DNA of 64,000 nt from NCBI GenBank assembly GCA_944389865.1, contig CALXNX010000001.1, forward strand, positions 58,763-122,762. The letters are read 5' to 3'. Source of the stretch: an uncultured Succinivibrionaceae bacterium. GTDB taxonomy: Bacteria > Pseudomonadota > Gammaproteobacteria > Enterobacterales > Succinivibrionaceae. Within the stretch, counting starts at the first letter, position 1. Every line of letters begins with the position of its first letter. A program made the translations under genes and the position numbers. The notes beneath the pieces are model-generated. The model did no database searches. It saw nothing but the letters and a program-made list of their open reading frames with translations, and had not been told where the DNA came from. Positions 24,952-32,591 of the stretch are shown here, piece after piece.

Positions 24952-25830
24952 TTAAGCGCATTCAGCACTGATGGTATAGCTTAAGACATGGCTCTGGGCC
25001 GGCTGCAGCACGGTCAGACCGACGCCGGAGTTAAAGGCATTGGCCGGGCAGGACATCGGCTCTACGGCAAGGCCCTGGCGCTTTAATTTCTCGGCGGTAA
25101 AGAGCTGCACGAAGGGTGCGCTGGTCACCAGCTTGACCGTCACTTCCGGGGTCTTTAAGCACACGGTGAGGGGATCCTGCTCGTTTTTAAAGGCGTGATC
25201 GATATGCACGTCCTTAAGGCTGCGCTCGGTGCAGAAATCAAGCCCGAGGCTCTCGGCGCTGACCAGCTCGGTCGGGCACATCTTTTCATCTACCGCCCAC
25301 ACCTCTTGGCACGGAAAGCTTAAAGTGCACTCGTCAAGCGGCTTTAAATTGCAGGAAATATAGGGGTGCTGACCCACGCCGTACGGGGCGGCCTGTTTGC
25401 CGATATTGATGGCGGTGAGGGTGACCTTGAGTCCGGCCTCTGATAATTCATAGCGCGCGTAGCATAAAAGCAGGAAAGGATAATTGGGCTGCGGCACTAC
25501 GCAGGTGCTTAAAGTAACGGCGTCTTCAGCGAGGTCAAAGATCTCCCAGTCCTTCCAGGCAACAAAGCCGTGGCTGGCCGAGCCGGTAGAGAGCTCGGTG
25601 ACTGCCAATTGGTAATCCTTGCCGGCAAAGCTGTATCTGCCGTTCTTGATGCGGTTGGGCCACGGGATTAAGACCTTGCCCAAATGGCCGCCCGGGACGG
25701 TGTCCGGATCATGGGGCAGGGTGATATGCAGCCCCTTCCAGGTAAGAGCGCTCAATCCTGCGCCGACGGTAACGATGCGGGCCTGATAATCCCCGCTCTG
25801 AATAATGATGCTCTGGCCGCTTGCCTGCAT
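24952..25830 (-). CDS. Aldose 1-epimerase (mutarotase) family protein
   Basis: A 292-aa protein with the start at 25830 (AAGGAG, 9 bp upstream). It has the beta-sandwich galactose-mutarotase pattern: 'LIPWPNRIKNGRYSFAGKDYQL' (substrate Arg), 'SASHGFVAWKDWEI' (His) and 'APYGVGQHPYISC' (second His). The late Glu region is 'GLAVEPMSCPANAFNSGVGLTVL'. All catalytic positions appear kept. It speeds alpha/beta anomer exchange of free aldoses, useful beside the sugar importers and isomerase of this block. A terminator separates it from the kinase operon upstream, so it has its own transcript. Confidence 0.88.
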   Translation of the reverse strand: MQASGQSIIIQSGDYQARIVTVGAGLSALTWKGLHITLPHDPDTVPGGHLGKVLIPWPNRIKNGRYSFAGKDYQLAVTELSTGSASHGFVAWKDWEIFDLAEDAVTLSTCVVPQPNYPFLLLCYARYELSEAGLKVTLTAINIGKQAAPYGVGQHPYISCNLKPLDECTLSFPCQEVWAVDEKMCPTELVSAESLGLDFCTERSLKDVHIDHAFKNEQDPLTVCLKTPEVTVKLVTSAPFVQLFTAEKLKRQGLAVEPMSCPANAFNSGVGLTVLQPAQSHVLSYTISAECA

Positions 25831-26145
25831 ATAAACACTCCTTAACTGCAATAGGTGACTTGGTTTATGCAGTCAGTGTAGCACGGCGCAGGCAGCGGGG
25901 ATGCATCCGCTGTGCCGGCACGGTGCTTTTTCTCAAAACCGTGTCAAATTCTCTCACTGCAGGGCGCAGCTGCAGAGCGCATGATAAGATGGCAGGCGCG
26001 TTAAGAATGCAGCTGCAGCAGCATCATTACGGAGATACAGTTGGCAGAAACCCGGTACTGTGGCAGGCGGCTCTGGTCTTTGGCGCTCAGGCCAAAAGGA
26101 TGGTGAGAGCGCAGACTGCGGCGGTGATCTCCAGTTCCCGTCCGC
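25831..26145. other. 315-bp stretch without a recognisable gene
   Basis: Open frames on the plus strand here are short and match nothing recognised. The part next to 25830 should hold the promoter of the mutarotase gene. No clear -10/-35 pair, repeat or RNA motif was seen. Confidence 0.4.
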
Positions 26146-26170
26146 AAAAATGCCCCGCAGATGGGGGCAT
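26146..26170 (-). terminator. Rho-independent terminator of the importer/isomerase/transketolase/kinase operon
   Basis: On the minus strand ATGCCCC and GGGGCAT pair (7 bp, 7-base loop), followed by TTTTT, 20 bp after the kinase stop. This marks the end of the long operon that starts at the binding-protein gene (35890). Confidence 0.92.
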
Positions 26171-26189
26171 GGGTCAAAGCGAATGAAAA

Positions 26190-27686
26190 TTATTGGCCAA
26201 GGCCGTAGGCTAAGGCGGCCTGCACGGCGCGCTGCCAGGCGGCAAGGCGCCCGCTGCGCCAGGCTGCGTCCTTTTGGGGCTTGAACACTGCTGCGGTTCT
26301 GTCCTGCCTCAGCACATCCAGGGTATAGACGCCCTGAGCAAGACCTGCCAAATAGGCCGCGCCCATGCCGGACAGTTCAGCATCGCGCGGGACCTTTAAG
26401 GTAAGGCCCGTGAGATCTGCCTGCAGCTGCATCAAATAGCCGTTGCGCGTCGCGCCGCCGTCTACGCTGAGCTTAGTTAAGGCGGTGCCGGCGGATTTGC
26501 CGATTAAATTGAGCACTTCAGCTACCTGATAGGCAATAGAGTCTAAAGCCGCGCGCACCAGTTCATTGCGCCCGGTAACGCGGCTCATGCCCAGGATGGT
26601 GCCGCGCACCTGCCCGGTAAAGTAGGGGGCGCCCAGGCCCGAGAACGCCGGAATGAAGAAAGTCTGATCTTCAGGGTGAGCGGCTTTAGCCAGCGCCTCG
26701 GTTTCCCCGGGACAGGAGATGAGCTTTAAGTCGTCTTTAAGATAGGAGATCACGCCGGCGGAGTAATTGATATTGCCCTCCAGCACGTAGGTGAGCTCAC
26801 CTTTTCGGCGCCAGCCGGCCGAGGTCACCACGCCGTGCAGCGGATGGGGCACGGTCAGGCCCGCGTTCATCATAATGGACGAGCCGGTGCCGTAGGTGCT
26901 CTTGGTCTGGCCGGGAGACAGTGCTCCCTGCCCGAAGAGTGCGCCCTGTGAATCGCCGATGGCGCTGTGAATCGGGATGGGGTGCGGCAGGGCGCCTGCA
27001 AAGTCGGTCAGGCCGAAACTGCTGTCGCTGTCTAAAATAGGCGGCAGGGCGCTGAGGGGGACTTTGAAGAGCTGACAGAGTTCAGGCGACCACTGCGCGG
27101 TATGGATATCCATCAGCTGCGTGCGCGAGGCATTGGAAGGCTCGGTAGCAAAGACTTTGCCGCCCGTGAGCTTATAGATAAGATAGGCATCCATATTGCC
27201 CACGCACAGATCATTTTGGGCGGCCAGCTCATTAAAGGCCGGAACGTTGTCGGCAAGCCAGGTAATTTTGGCAGCTGAGAAAAACTCGGAGAGCTCAAGG
27301 CCCGTGATCTCGCGCACCCTGGGGGCCTGCGCCTGTACTTCAGGCAGAGAGGTAAAGGCTGCGCCGCGGGGGCACTGCCACACGACGGCATGATAAATCG
27401 GGGTGCCGGTAGATTTCTGCCAGGCGCTGACGGTTTCGCGCTGTACGGACAGTCCCGTGCAGGCAAGCCTGGCGGCAGCTTCAGGATGACGGTCAATGAG
27501 AAGTTTGACCGCTCTGCAGGTATTGGCGTAAATTTCGGCCAGGTCGTGCTCGACATAGCCGCGGGCATCGATGATCTGTCGATGCGGCAGCGTCTCTTTA
27601 TCAATCAGGCTGCCGCTTTGGTCAAGCAGCAGGGCTTTGGTGCCCTGCGTGCTCTGATCGATGCCTAAAACATAAGCATCACTCAT
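26190..27686 (-). CDS. FGGY carbohydrate kinase (possible D-apulose kinase)
   Basis: A 498-aa FGGY kinase. The N-terminal phosphate loop is GIDQSTQGTKALL, and the hinge region shows 'GNMDAYLIYKLTGG'. The ATP-binding C-lobe has 'STYGTGSSIMMN' and 'LSVDGGATRNGYLMQLQADL', and the catalytic Asp region is 'PIHSAIGDSQGALFGQ'. It resembles the glycerol-kinase/xylulokinase branch and differs from the LyxK-type kinase at 4067. It overlaps the transketolase C-subunit gene by 4 bp, so it is tightly coupled to it. The gene set isomerase + FGGY kinase + split transketolase is that of D-apiose catabolism, which makes D-apulose the leading substrate. This is inference. Confidence 0.8.
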   Translation of the reverse strand: MSDAYVLGIDQSTQGTKALLLDQSGSLIDKETLPHRQIIDARGYVEHDLAEIYANTCRAVKLLIDRHPEAAARLACTGLSVQRETVSAWQKSTGTPIYHAVVWQCPRGAAFTSLPEVQAQAPRVREITGLELSEFFSAAKITWLADNVPAFNELAAQNDLCVGNMDAYLIYKLTGGKVFATEPSNASRTQLMDIHTAQWSPELCQLFKVPLSALPPILDSDSSFGLTDFAGALPHPIPIHSAIGDSQGALFGQGALSPGQTKSTYGTGSSIMMNAGLTVPHPLHGVVTSAGWRRKGELTYVLEGNINYSAGVISYLKDDLKLISCPGETEALAKAAHPEDQTFFIPAFSGLGAPYFTGQVRGTILGMSRVTGRNELVRAALDSIAYQVAEVLNLIGKSAGTALTKLSVDGGATRNGYLMQLQADLTGLTLKVPRDAELSGMGAAYLAGLAQGVYTLDVLRQDRTAAVFKPQKDAAWRSGRLAAWQRAVQAALAYGLGQ

Positions 27687-28615
27687 TTAAGCGCTTCCTC
27701 AACTTTAGCGGCAATGCCCTCACCGGTAAGGCCGTAGTAGTCGAACACTTCCTTGGAGGTGCCGGTAATGACCGGAGCATCAGGCAGAGACAGGGTCAGG
27801 CATTTGCGCGGACAGCTGGCGCCCACCACCTGGGCGACCATCGAGCCTAAGCCGCCGAAGGGGCTGTGCTCTTCGACTGACACCACCACTTCAGCGCTGG
27901 AGGCGGCCTTGATGATGGAGGCGGTATCGAGCGGCTTTAAGCAGTACATATCAAGGACGGTGCAGCTGATGCCCTTGTCCTTTAAGATTTGAGCCGCTTT
28001 ATAGGAGGGCAGCACCATCTCGCCGCAGGCGATGATGGCGGCATCCGAACCTTCACATAAAGTGGTGGCCTGATCCATGACGAAGGGGCAGTTATCCTCG
28101 CTGTAGACTTCATCTACGGCATTGCGGCCTACGCGGATGTAGGCAGGCTCAGTGTCCTTGACCAGCACTTCCATCAGCTTTTTGGTCTGATGGCAGTCGG
28201 AGGGCAGATAGACGCGCATGCCCGGGATAGAGCACATGCAGGCGATATCCTGCGCGCTGTGATGGCTCATGCCCAGAGCGCCGTAGCTGACGCCGCCGGA
28301 GATGCCGATGAGCTTGACGTTAGTGTGCGAATAAGCCACATCGACCTTGCACTGCTCGTAGGAACGGGCGGTGATGAAGCAGGCAGGGGACATCGGAAAA
28401 GGGCGCTTGCCGCAGCGGGCTAAGCCCGCCGAAATGCCGACTAAGTCCTGCTCAGCGATGCCCACTTCCACAAACTGCTCCGGGAAGGCATTGGCAAAGG
28501 GAGCGGCGGAAGCGCTGCCGCGCGAGTCCGAGCATAACACTACAATGTCCTGATCGGTTTTGGCAGCTTCCATCAGCACGCTGCAGATCATCTGCTTATT
28601 GGCAATATTAGTCAT
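27683..28615 (-). CDS. Transketolase, C-terminal subunit (possible apulose-4-phosphate transketolase subunit B)
   Basis: A 310-aa protein with the start at 28615 (AGGAGG upstream, inside the end of the partner gene). It contains the pyrimidine-binding domain with the cofactor-activating Glu in 'FVEVGIAEQDLVGISAGLA', 'GISGGVSYGALGMSHHSAQD', and the C-terminal transketolase domain ('VVSVEEHSPFGGLGSMVAQVV'). It supplies half of the thiamine-diphosphate site; the other half is on the adjacent N-subunit. Such two-gene transketolases act on special substrates in sugar pathways, including apulose-4-phosphate and sulfo-sugars. Confidence 0.88.
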   Translation of the reverse strand: MTNIANKQMICSVLMEAAKTDQDIVVLCSDSRGSASAAPFANAFPEQFVEVGIAEQDLVGISAGLARCGKRPFPMSPACFITARSYEQCKVDVAYSHTNVKLIGISGGVSYGALGMSHHSAQDIACMCSIPGMRVYLPSDCHQTKKLMEVLVKDTEPAYIRVGRNAVDEVYSEDNCPFVMDQATTLCEGSDAAIIACGEMVLPSYKAAQILKDKGISCTVLDMYCLKPLDTASIIKAASSAEVVVSVEEHSPFGGLGSMVAQVVGASCPRKCLTLSLPDAPVITGTSKEVFDYYGLTGEGIAAKVEEALK

Positions 28616-28616
28616 C

Positions 28617-29438
28617 TTAAGCTTCCTCCTCATGCTGCTTTAAGTCTGCCATGATTTGCTGGTATTCCTCAGTCGAAGGCACGTGATGGTGCCATGAGGC
28701 CTTGTTTTCCATCACCGGCGAGCCCTTGCCTTTGACGGTATTGGCCAGCACTAAGGAAGGCCTGCCCTTAACAGTTTTGGCCTGTTCAAAGGCGGCGATA
28801 AGCTCATCGACGCTGTTGCCGTCCGCAACATTGATGACTTCCCAGCCAAAGGAAGACCACTTATCCTTTAAATTGTCGAGGGCCATCACTTCCTCAGTGG
28901 TGCCGGAGATCTGCAGCCGATTGCGATCGAGCACGGCGCAGAGGTTGTCTAAGTGATAGTTCGCCCCAGCCATCGCGCCTTCCCAGACGGAGCCTTCGGC
29001 CTGCTCGCCGTCGCCCATTACCACATAGACGCGCTGGTCGGTCTTATTCATCTTCTCGGCAATGGCCATGCCGACGGCTACCGGCAGGCCGTGGCCTAAA
29101 GCGCCGGAGTTCATTTCAATGCCGGGCAGCTTATTGTTGGGGTGGCCGATGAAGGGCGATCCGAACTTGGAGAACTTCTCGATGACCTCTTTAATCGGGA
29201 AGAAGCCCTTTTCCGCCAGCACGGCGTACAGAGCCTCCACGGAGTGGCCCTTGGACATTACAAAGTGATCATGCACTCCCTTGCCGAAATTTTCCGGGGT
29301 GACGTCCATTTCCTTAAAGTACAGGGCCACCAGGACTTCCATTACCGACATATCGCCGCCGATATGGCCGCCCTTGCCGCTGACGATCATGTCCACCACG
29401 TCGCGGCGCAGCTTGTAGGCCAGTTTGCTTAAATTCAT
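28617..29438 (-). CDS. Transketolase, N-terminal subunit (possible apulose-4-phosphate transketolase subunit A)
   Basis: A 273-aa protein (RBS GGAGGAATT) holding only the diphosphate-binding half of transketolase. The GDG...N thiamine-diphosphate/metal motif is 'VVMGDGEQAEGSVWEGA' to 'LCAVLDRN'. 'SKGHSVEALYAVL' and 'GALGHGLPVAVGMA' carry the usual His residues. It must pair with the C-subunit that follows. The stop lies almost directly next to the partner's start, giving 1:1 translation. In D-apiose breakdown the two-subunit enzyme converts apulose-4-phosphate and glyceraldehyde-3-phosphate to dihydroxyacetone phosphate and xylulose-5-phosphate. Confidence 0.88.
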   Translation of the reverse strand: MNLSKLAYKLRRDVVDMIVSGKGGHIGGDMSVMEVLVALYFKEMDVTPENFGKGVHDHFVMSKGHSVEALYAVLAEKGFFPIKEVIEKFSKFGSPFIGHPNNKLPGIEMNSGALGHGLPVAVGMAIAEKMNKTDQRVYVVMGDGEQAEGSVWEGAMAGANYHLDNLCAVLDRNRLQISGTTEEVMALDNLKDKWSSFGWEVINVADGNSVDELIAAFEQAKTVKGRPSLVLANTVKGKGSPVMENKASWHHHVPSTEEYQQIMADLKQHEEEA

Positions 29439-29468
29439 AGTCTTAATTCCTCCTTGCTTGAAGCTGCT

Positions 29469-29492
29469 GCCTGCAGCCTGACTGCTGCAGGC
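29469..29492 (-). other. Intercistronic stem-loop between isomerase and transketolase genes
   Basis: GCCTGCAGC pairs with GCTGCAGGC (9 bp, 6-base loop) in the 76-bp gap. No U-tract follows. It is one of at least four such hairpins in the sugar operons and probably tunes segment stability. Confidence 0.55.
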
Positions 29493-29514
29493 GGCATACA
29501 GGTATTGGTGTTCC

Positions 29515-30918
29515 TTATTCGCCTCTTAAATAGGCCTTAACGTCCTCTTCAATGGGATCGTAGAGATCGGGCTTGATGCCGATGTACTTGCAGGCCTCGT
29601 AGAGGATCGGCACTACGTCCTTATAGACGCCCACGCAGTGGTGGATGTAGGGACCGGTGACGATCTTCTCCTCCAGGCGCTTAATGTTCTCTACCTCCAC
29701 CCACATATAGGTGCCTAAAATCTTCGGGCCTTCCACGCTCTTGGCGTTGCCTAAAAGCAGCGAGTACTCGCCGTTGTCGCCGTCAAAGCGGATTAAGGTC
29801 AGCTTGTCTCCGGGCTTGGCTTCAGCGGACAGCGAGCCTTCATCATCAAAGGCGATCGGGCAGGTAAGCTCGGGCTTTTCTTTGGCGATGGAAATCGGCC
29901 ACGGGCCGCAGTGCTGCAGCAGCTCACCGTTAGGGTTGGTCGGATGACGCACGGTCCAGTCGGCAAAGAAGCTGCGGCTGTCGTTCATGCAGGCGGCCTC
30001 AGCGAGCAGCGCGGTAATGGCGCCGTGAATATCGGTCTCGCAGACTACCGGGATGCCTAAGTCATTTAAGATGGCGTTGGCAGCGCAGGGCATGATGCCC
30101 AGCTCCCCCTGCAGGGCGGTCCAGCACTGAATGGCGCCGGCCTGACAGCCGTACTTTTCAATCAGGTTCTTCATGGCCTTAGCCAGGGCAGCCACGGTCT
30201 CCACCTTGTTGGGATTGATCTTCACAATGGTGTGGTCCTGCAGGAACTTGAGCTCTTCCTGCGCTCCGTGCTCAGCTAATAAACGCCTGACCTCACGGGT
30301 GAGCTCAGGCAGCGGAATGGGGGAGAGCTGAATATTAAAGCGCTCCAGAAGCTCGCCTTCATTGCACATAGTGGTCCAGAAATCGAAAGGACGCGGTCCC
30401 ATCTGCAGAATGCGGATGTGTCTGAAGGTGCGCACGACGTTGCAGACGGCCATGAAGTCGCGCAGACCGCGCTCGAACACCGGATCGGATAAGCGGCAGT
30501 TGGTCAGATAGGTGAAGGGCACTCTGAAGCGGCGCAGCACCTTGCCGGTAGCAAACAGACCGCACTGGGTATCACGCAGACGGGTGCCGTCAGGGAGCGG
30601 GGCTTCATCCAAAGGTCCCCATAATAAGACCGGCAGGCCTAATTCCTTAGCCACGCGGGCGCACAGATATTCAGTGCCGAAATTGCAGTGCGCCAGAATG
30701 ATGCCGTCAACTTTCTCGCGGCGGAACTTCTCCACGATTTTGCCTACGTGCGAGTCGTCAAAGAGCAGACCTTCGGAGTTGATATCGGTGATATCGACAA
30801 AATCAATGCCCAGCTCCTTTAATCTGTCCGCGGTGAGGTTGCGGTATTTGATCGCATCCGGAGCGCTGAATACGCTGCGGCGGGTCGGAACGAAGCCTAA
30901 CTTAATATGTGCGGCCAT
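29515..30918 (-). CDS. L-fucose/L-arabinose isomerase-fold sugar isomerase (possible D-apiose isomerase)
   Basis: A 467-aa protein with the start at 30918 (AAGGAG). It has the three-domain layout of the FucI/AraA superfamily: an N-terminal Rossmann-like part (residues 1-150), a middle part with 'IQCWTALQGELGIMPC', 'VVCETDIHGAITALL' giving the metal-binding Glu and Asp as in FucI 'ACEADMDGAL', and a C-terminal barrel ending 'YIHHCVGVYKDVVP' with the metal-ligand His. It converts an aldose to a ketose using Mn2+ or similar. FucI proper is ~590 aa, so this is a shorter 'fucose isomerase-like' form, a group that includes uncharacterised isomerases. The substrate is inferred from operon partners. 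Confidence 0.8.
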   Translation of the reverse strand: MAAHIKLGFVPTRRSVFSAPDAIKYRNLTADRLKELGIDFVDITDINSEGLLFDDSHVGKIVEKFRREKVDGIILAHCNFGTEYLCARVAKELGLPVLLWGPLDEAPLPDGTRLRDTQCGLFATGKVLRRFRVPFTYLTNCRLSDPVFERGLRDFMAVCNVVRTFRHIRILQMGPRPFDFWTTMCNEGELLERFNIQLSPIPLPELTREVRRLLAEHGAQEELKFLQDHTIVKINPNKVETVAALAKAMKNLIEKYGCQAGAIQCWTALQGELGIMPCAANAILNDLGIPVVCETDIHGAITALLAEAACMNDSRSFFADWTVRHPTNPNGELLQHCGPWPISIAKEKPELTCPIAFDDEGSLSAEAKPGDKLTLIRFDGDNGEYSLLLGNAKSVEGPKILGTYMWVEVENIKRLEEKIVTGPYIHHCVGVYKDVVPILYEACKYIGIKPDLYDPIEEDVKAYLRGE

Positions 30919-31025
30919 GTTTTTTATCTCCTTACTGTCCATGCAGTGCTGTAAAACCTTCAGTAGTTTTGAAAAACGCTTTGCGCCTGCAGAAAGCTCA
31001 AAACGCTTTATAAAAAGTACTGGGA

Positions 31026-31050
31026 CTGCCGCAGCCTCAGGCCGCGGCAG
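31026..31050 (-). other. Intercistronic stem-loop between EIIA and isomerase genes
   Basis: CTGCCGC and GCGGCAG form the outer 7 bp, and further pairing (CC/GG) extends it. It lies 11 bp past the stop of the EIIA gene in a 142-bp gap. Confidence 0.5.
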
Positions 31051-31060
31051 GGCTTAATCA

Positions 31061-31543
31061 TTATTTATTGAGCACGTAGCGCATGACTGCGGTCTGACCG
31101 GCGGCAGCCTGGCCGGTACGCAGGGTCAGGCGCTTGATCCGGTCCATCGAGCCTGAGGTAATGATCAGGGGCGAGGTAGTATCAAAGTGCCGGGCGCGCA
31201 GCAGATCTAAATCCACCGTGCAGATCAGATCGCCTGCCTGCACGCGATCGCCGACCTTTACCGCCGGGATAAAGCCTTCTCCGTTGAGCTTGACCGTATC
31301 GATGCCGATGTGGAGCAGCACCTCGATGCCGTCAAAGCCGGTGATGCCGTAGGTGTGCTTCTGCTCACCTATCAGGGACACGGTGCCGGAGATTGGAGCC
31401 ACCGCCTCGCCGGAGGCCGGGATGATGGCTACGCCGTCGCCTGCCACCTTGCCGGCGAAGATGGGCTCATCCACATCGCCGACCGCCGTCACATGTCCGC
31501 TCATGGCAGCTACAATTTCACTGCCTTTATCTCTAAACAGCAT
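31061..31543 (-). CDS. Stand-alone PTS EIIA-Glc (Crr-like) protein inside an ABC sugar operon
   Basis: A 160-aa single-domain protein of the PTS EIIA type 1 family (PF00358). It keeps both active-site histidines: the His of 'EQKHTYGI' (equivalent to E. coli H75) and the phosphorylated His of 'VLLHIGIDTVKLNGEGF' (H90). The typical 'ISGTVSLI' and 'VGDRVQAGD' strands are present. EIIA-Glc passes phosphate from HPr to a sugar-specific EIIB and, when dephosphorylated, blocks other sugar permeases. No PTS EIIB/EIIC is encoded here. Sitting between an ABC permease and the isomerase, it may serve inducer exclusion of this importer or replace a missing Crr. An RBS (GAGGTG) is present. Confidence 0.9.
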   Translation of the reverse strand: MLFRDKGSEIVAAMSGHVTAVGDVDEPIFAGKVAGDGVAIIPASGEAVAPISGTVSLIGEQKHTYGITGFDGIEVLLHIGIDTVKLNGEGFIPAVKVGDRVQAGDLICTVDLDLLRARHFDTTSPLIITSGSMDRIKRLTLRTGQAAAGQTAVMRYVLNK

Positions 31544-31556
31544 GGCAGATCACCTC

Positions 31557-32579
31557 TTACTTGTTCTCGTTGCGGGCCTGAAGAGCCATTCTGGCCTGGA
31601 GATCGCGCTGATACTGATCGACGATCACGGCCAGCACAATCACTAAGCCCTTGATGATCATCTGCCAGAACTCAGATACGCCGCACATCACCATGCCGTC
31701 GGAGATCACGCCGATGATGAAGGCGCCGATTACCGTACCGACGATGGTGCCGACGCCGCCCATCAGGGAAGTGCCGCCCAGCACGGCTGCGGCAATGGCA
31801 TTCATTTCCCAGGTGTTGCCGGTCATCGGGTGCGAGGCCACCAGCTGAGAGGTAGCGATGATGCCGACCACCGCGCTGCAGGCGCCGGAGAACATATAGA
31901 CTAAGAGCTTGTCCTTATCTACGTGCACGCCCGAGAGCTTGGCGGCGCGCTCGTTGCCGCCGATGGCCAGGATGTGCCAGCCGAACGGGGTCTTGCGCAG
32001 AATAACGGCAGCTATCACGGCAATTAAGATTAAGATCAGCACCGCCACCGGGAAGCCTGCGATATCGCGGCCGAAGATCTCAAAACCGGTATTGCCCAAA
32101 GCTTCCTTGCCGACTAAGTTCGGGAAGGTGGCGCCGTTGGAGATTAAGTTGGCCACGCCGCGGGCCATGTACATCATGCCCAAGGTGGCGATGAACGGGG
32201 CTACGGCAAAGCGGGTGATGATCACGCCGTTAATCGCCCCGATGATCACGCCGATGACTACGGCGATGATGACGATGGTCGGGACATTGAAGTAGATGGT
32301 ATAGCCGAACAGGGTCAGGCCCTGATTTATTAAATAGCCCGAGACCATGCCTGCCACGCCGACTACGGCGCCCACGGACAGGTCGATGCCGCCGGTGACC
32401 AGGACGTAGGTCATGCCGATGCCTAAGATGCCGTACAGGGCTACGTGCTTGGCGACCAAGAGCAGCGACTGCGCCGTGAAGAAGGAGTCGGCAGCAAAGG
32501 AGAAGAAGATCACGAGCAGGGTCAGCACGATTAAGGTACGGCCCTTGAGCAGCGTCATGATTAAATCATTTTTATTCAT
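31557..32579 (-). CDS. Sugar ABC transporter permease, RbsC type
   Basis: A 340-aa inner-membrane protein with 8-10 helices and the CUT2 motifs 'VTGGIDLSVGAVVGVAGMVSG' and 'AVLGGTSLMGGVGTIVGTVIGA'. It has a short cytosolic N-terminus (MNKNDLIMTLLKGRTL). It differs enough from the permease at 5604 that the two importers are paralogues rather than a recent duplication. It works with the ATPase encoded 12 bp upstream and the binding protein at 34922. The EIIA gene follows after 13 bp. Confidence 0.92.
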   Translation of the reverse strand: MNKNDLIMTLLKGRTLIVLTLLVIFFSFAADSFFTAQSLLLVAKHVALYGILGIGMTYVLVTGGIDLSVGAVVGVAGMVSGYLINQGLTLFGYTIYFNVPTIVIIAVVIGVIIGAINGVIITRFAVAPFIATLGMMYMARGVANLISNGATFPNLVGKEALGNTGFEIFGRDIAGFPVAVLILILIAVIAAVILRKTPFGWHILAIGGNERAAKLSGVHVDKDKLLVYMFSGACSAVVGIIATSQLVASHPMTGNTWEMNAIAAAVLGGTSLMGGVGTIVGTVIGAFIIGVISDGMVMCGVSEFWQMIIKGLVIVLAVIVDQYQRDLQARMALQARNENK

Positions 32580-32591
32580 TTTAAACTCCGC

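Noticed and set aside
25821..26186. Plus-strand 121-codon frame in the gap before the kinase terminator
   Set aside because: It overlaps the start of the mutarotase gene and the terminator, has no ribosome site and matches nothing recognised.
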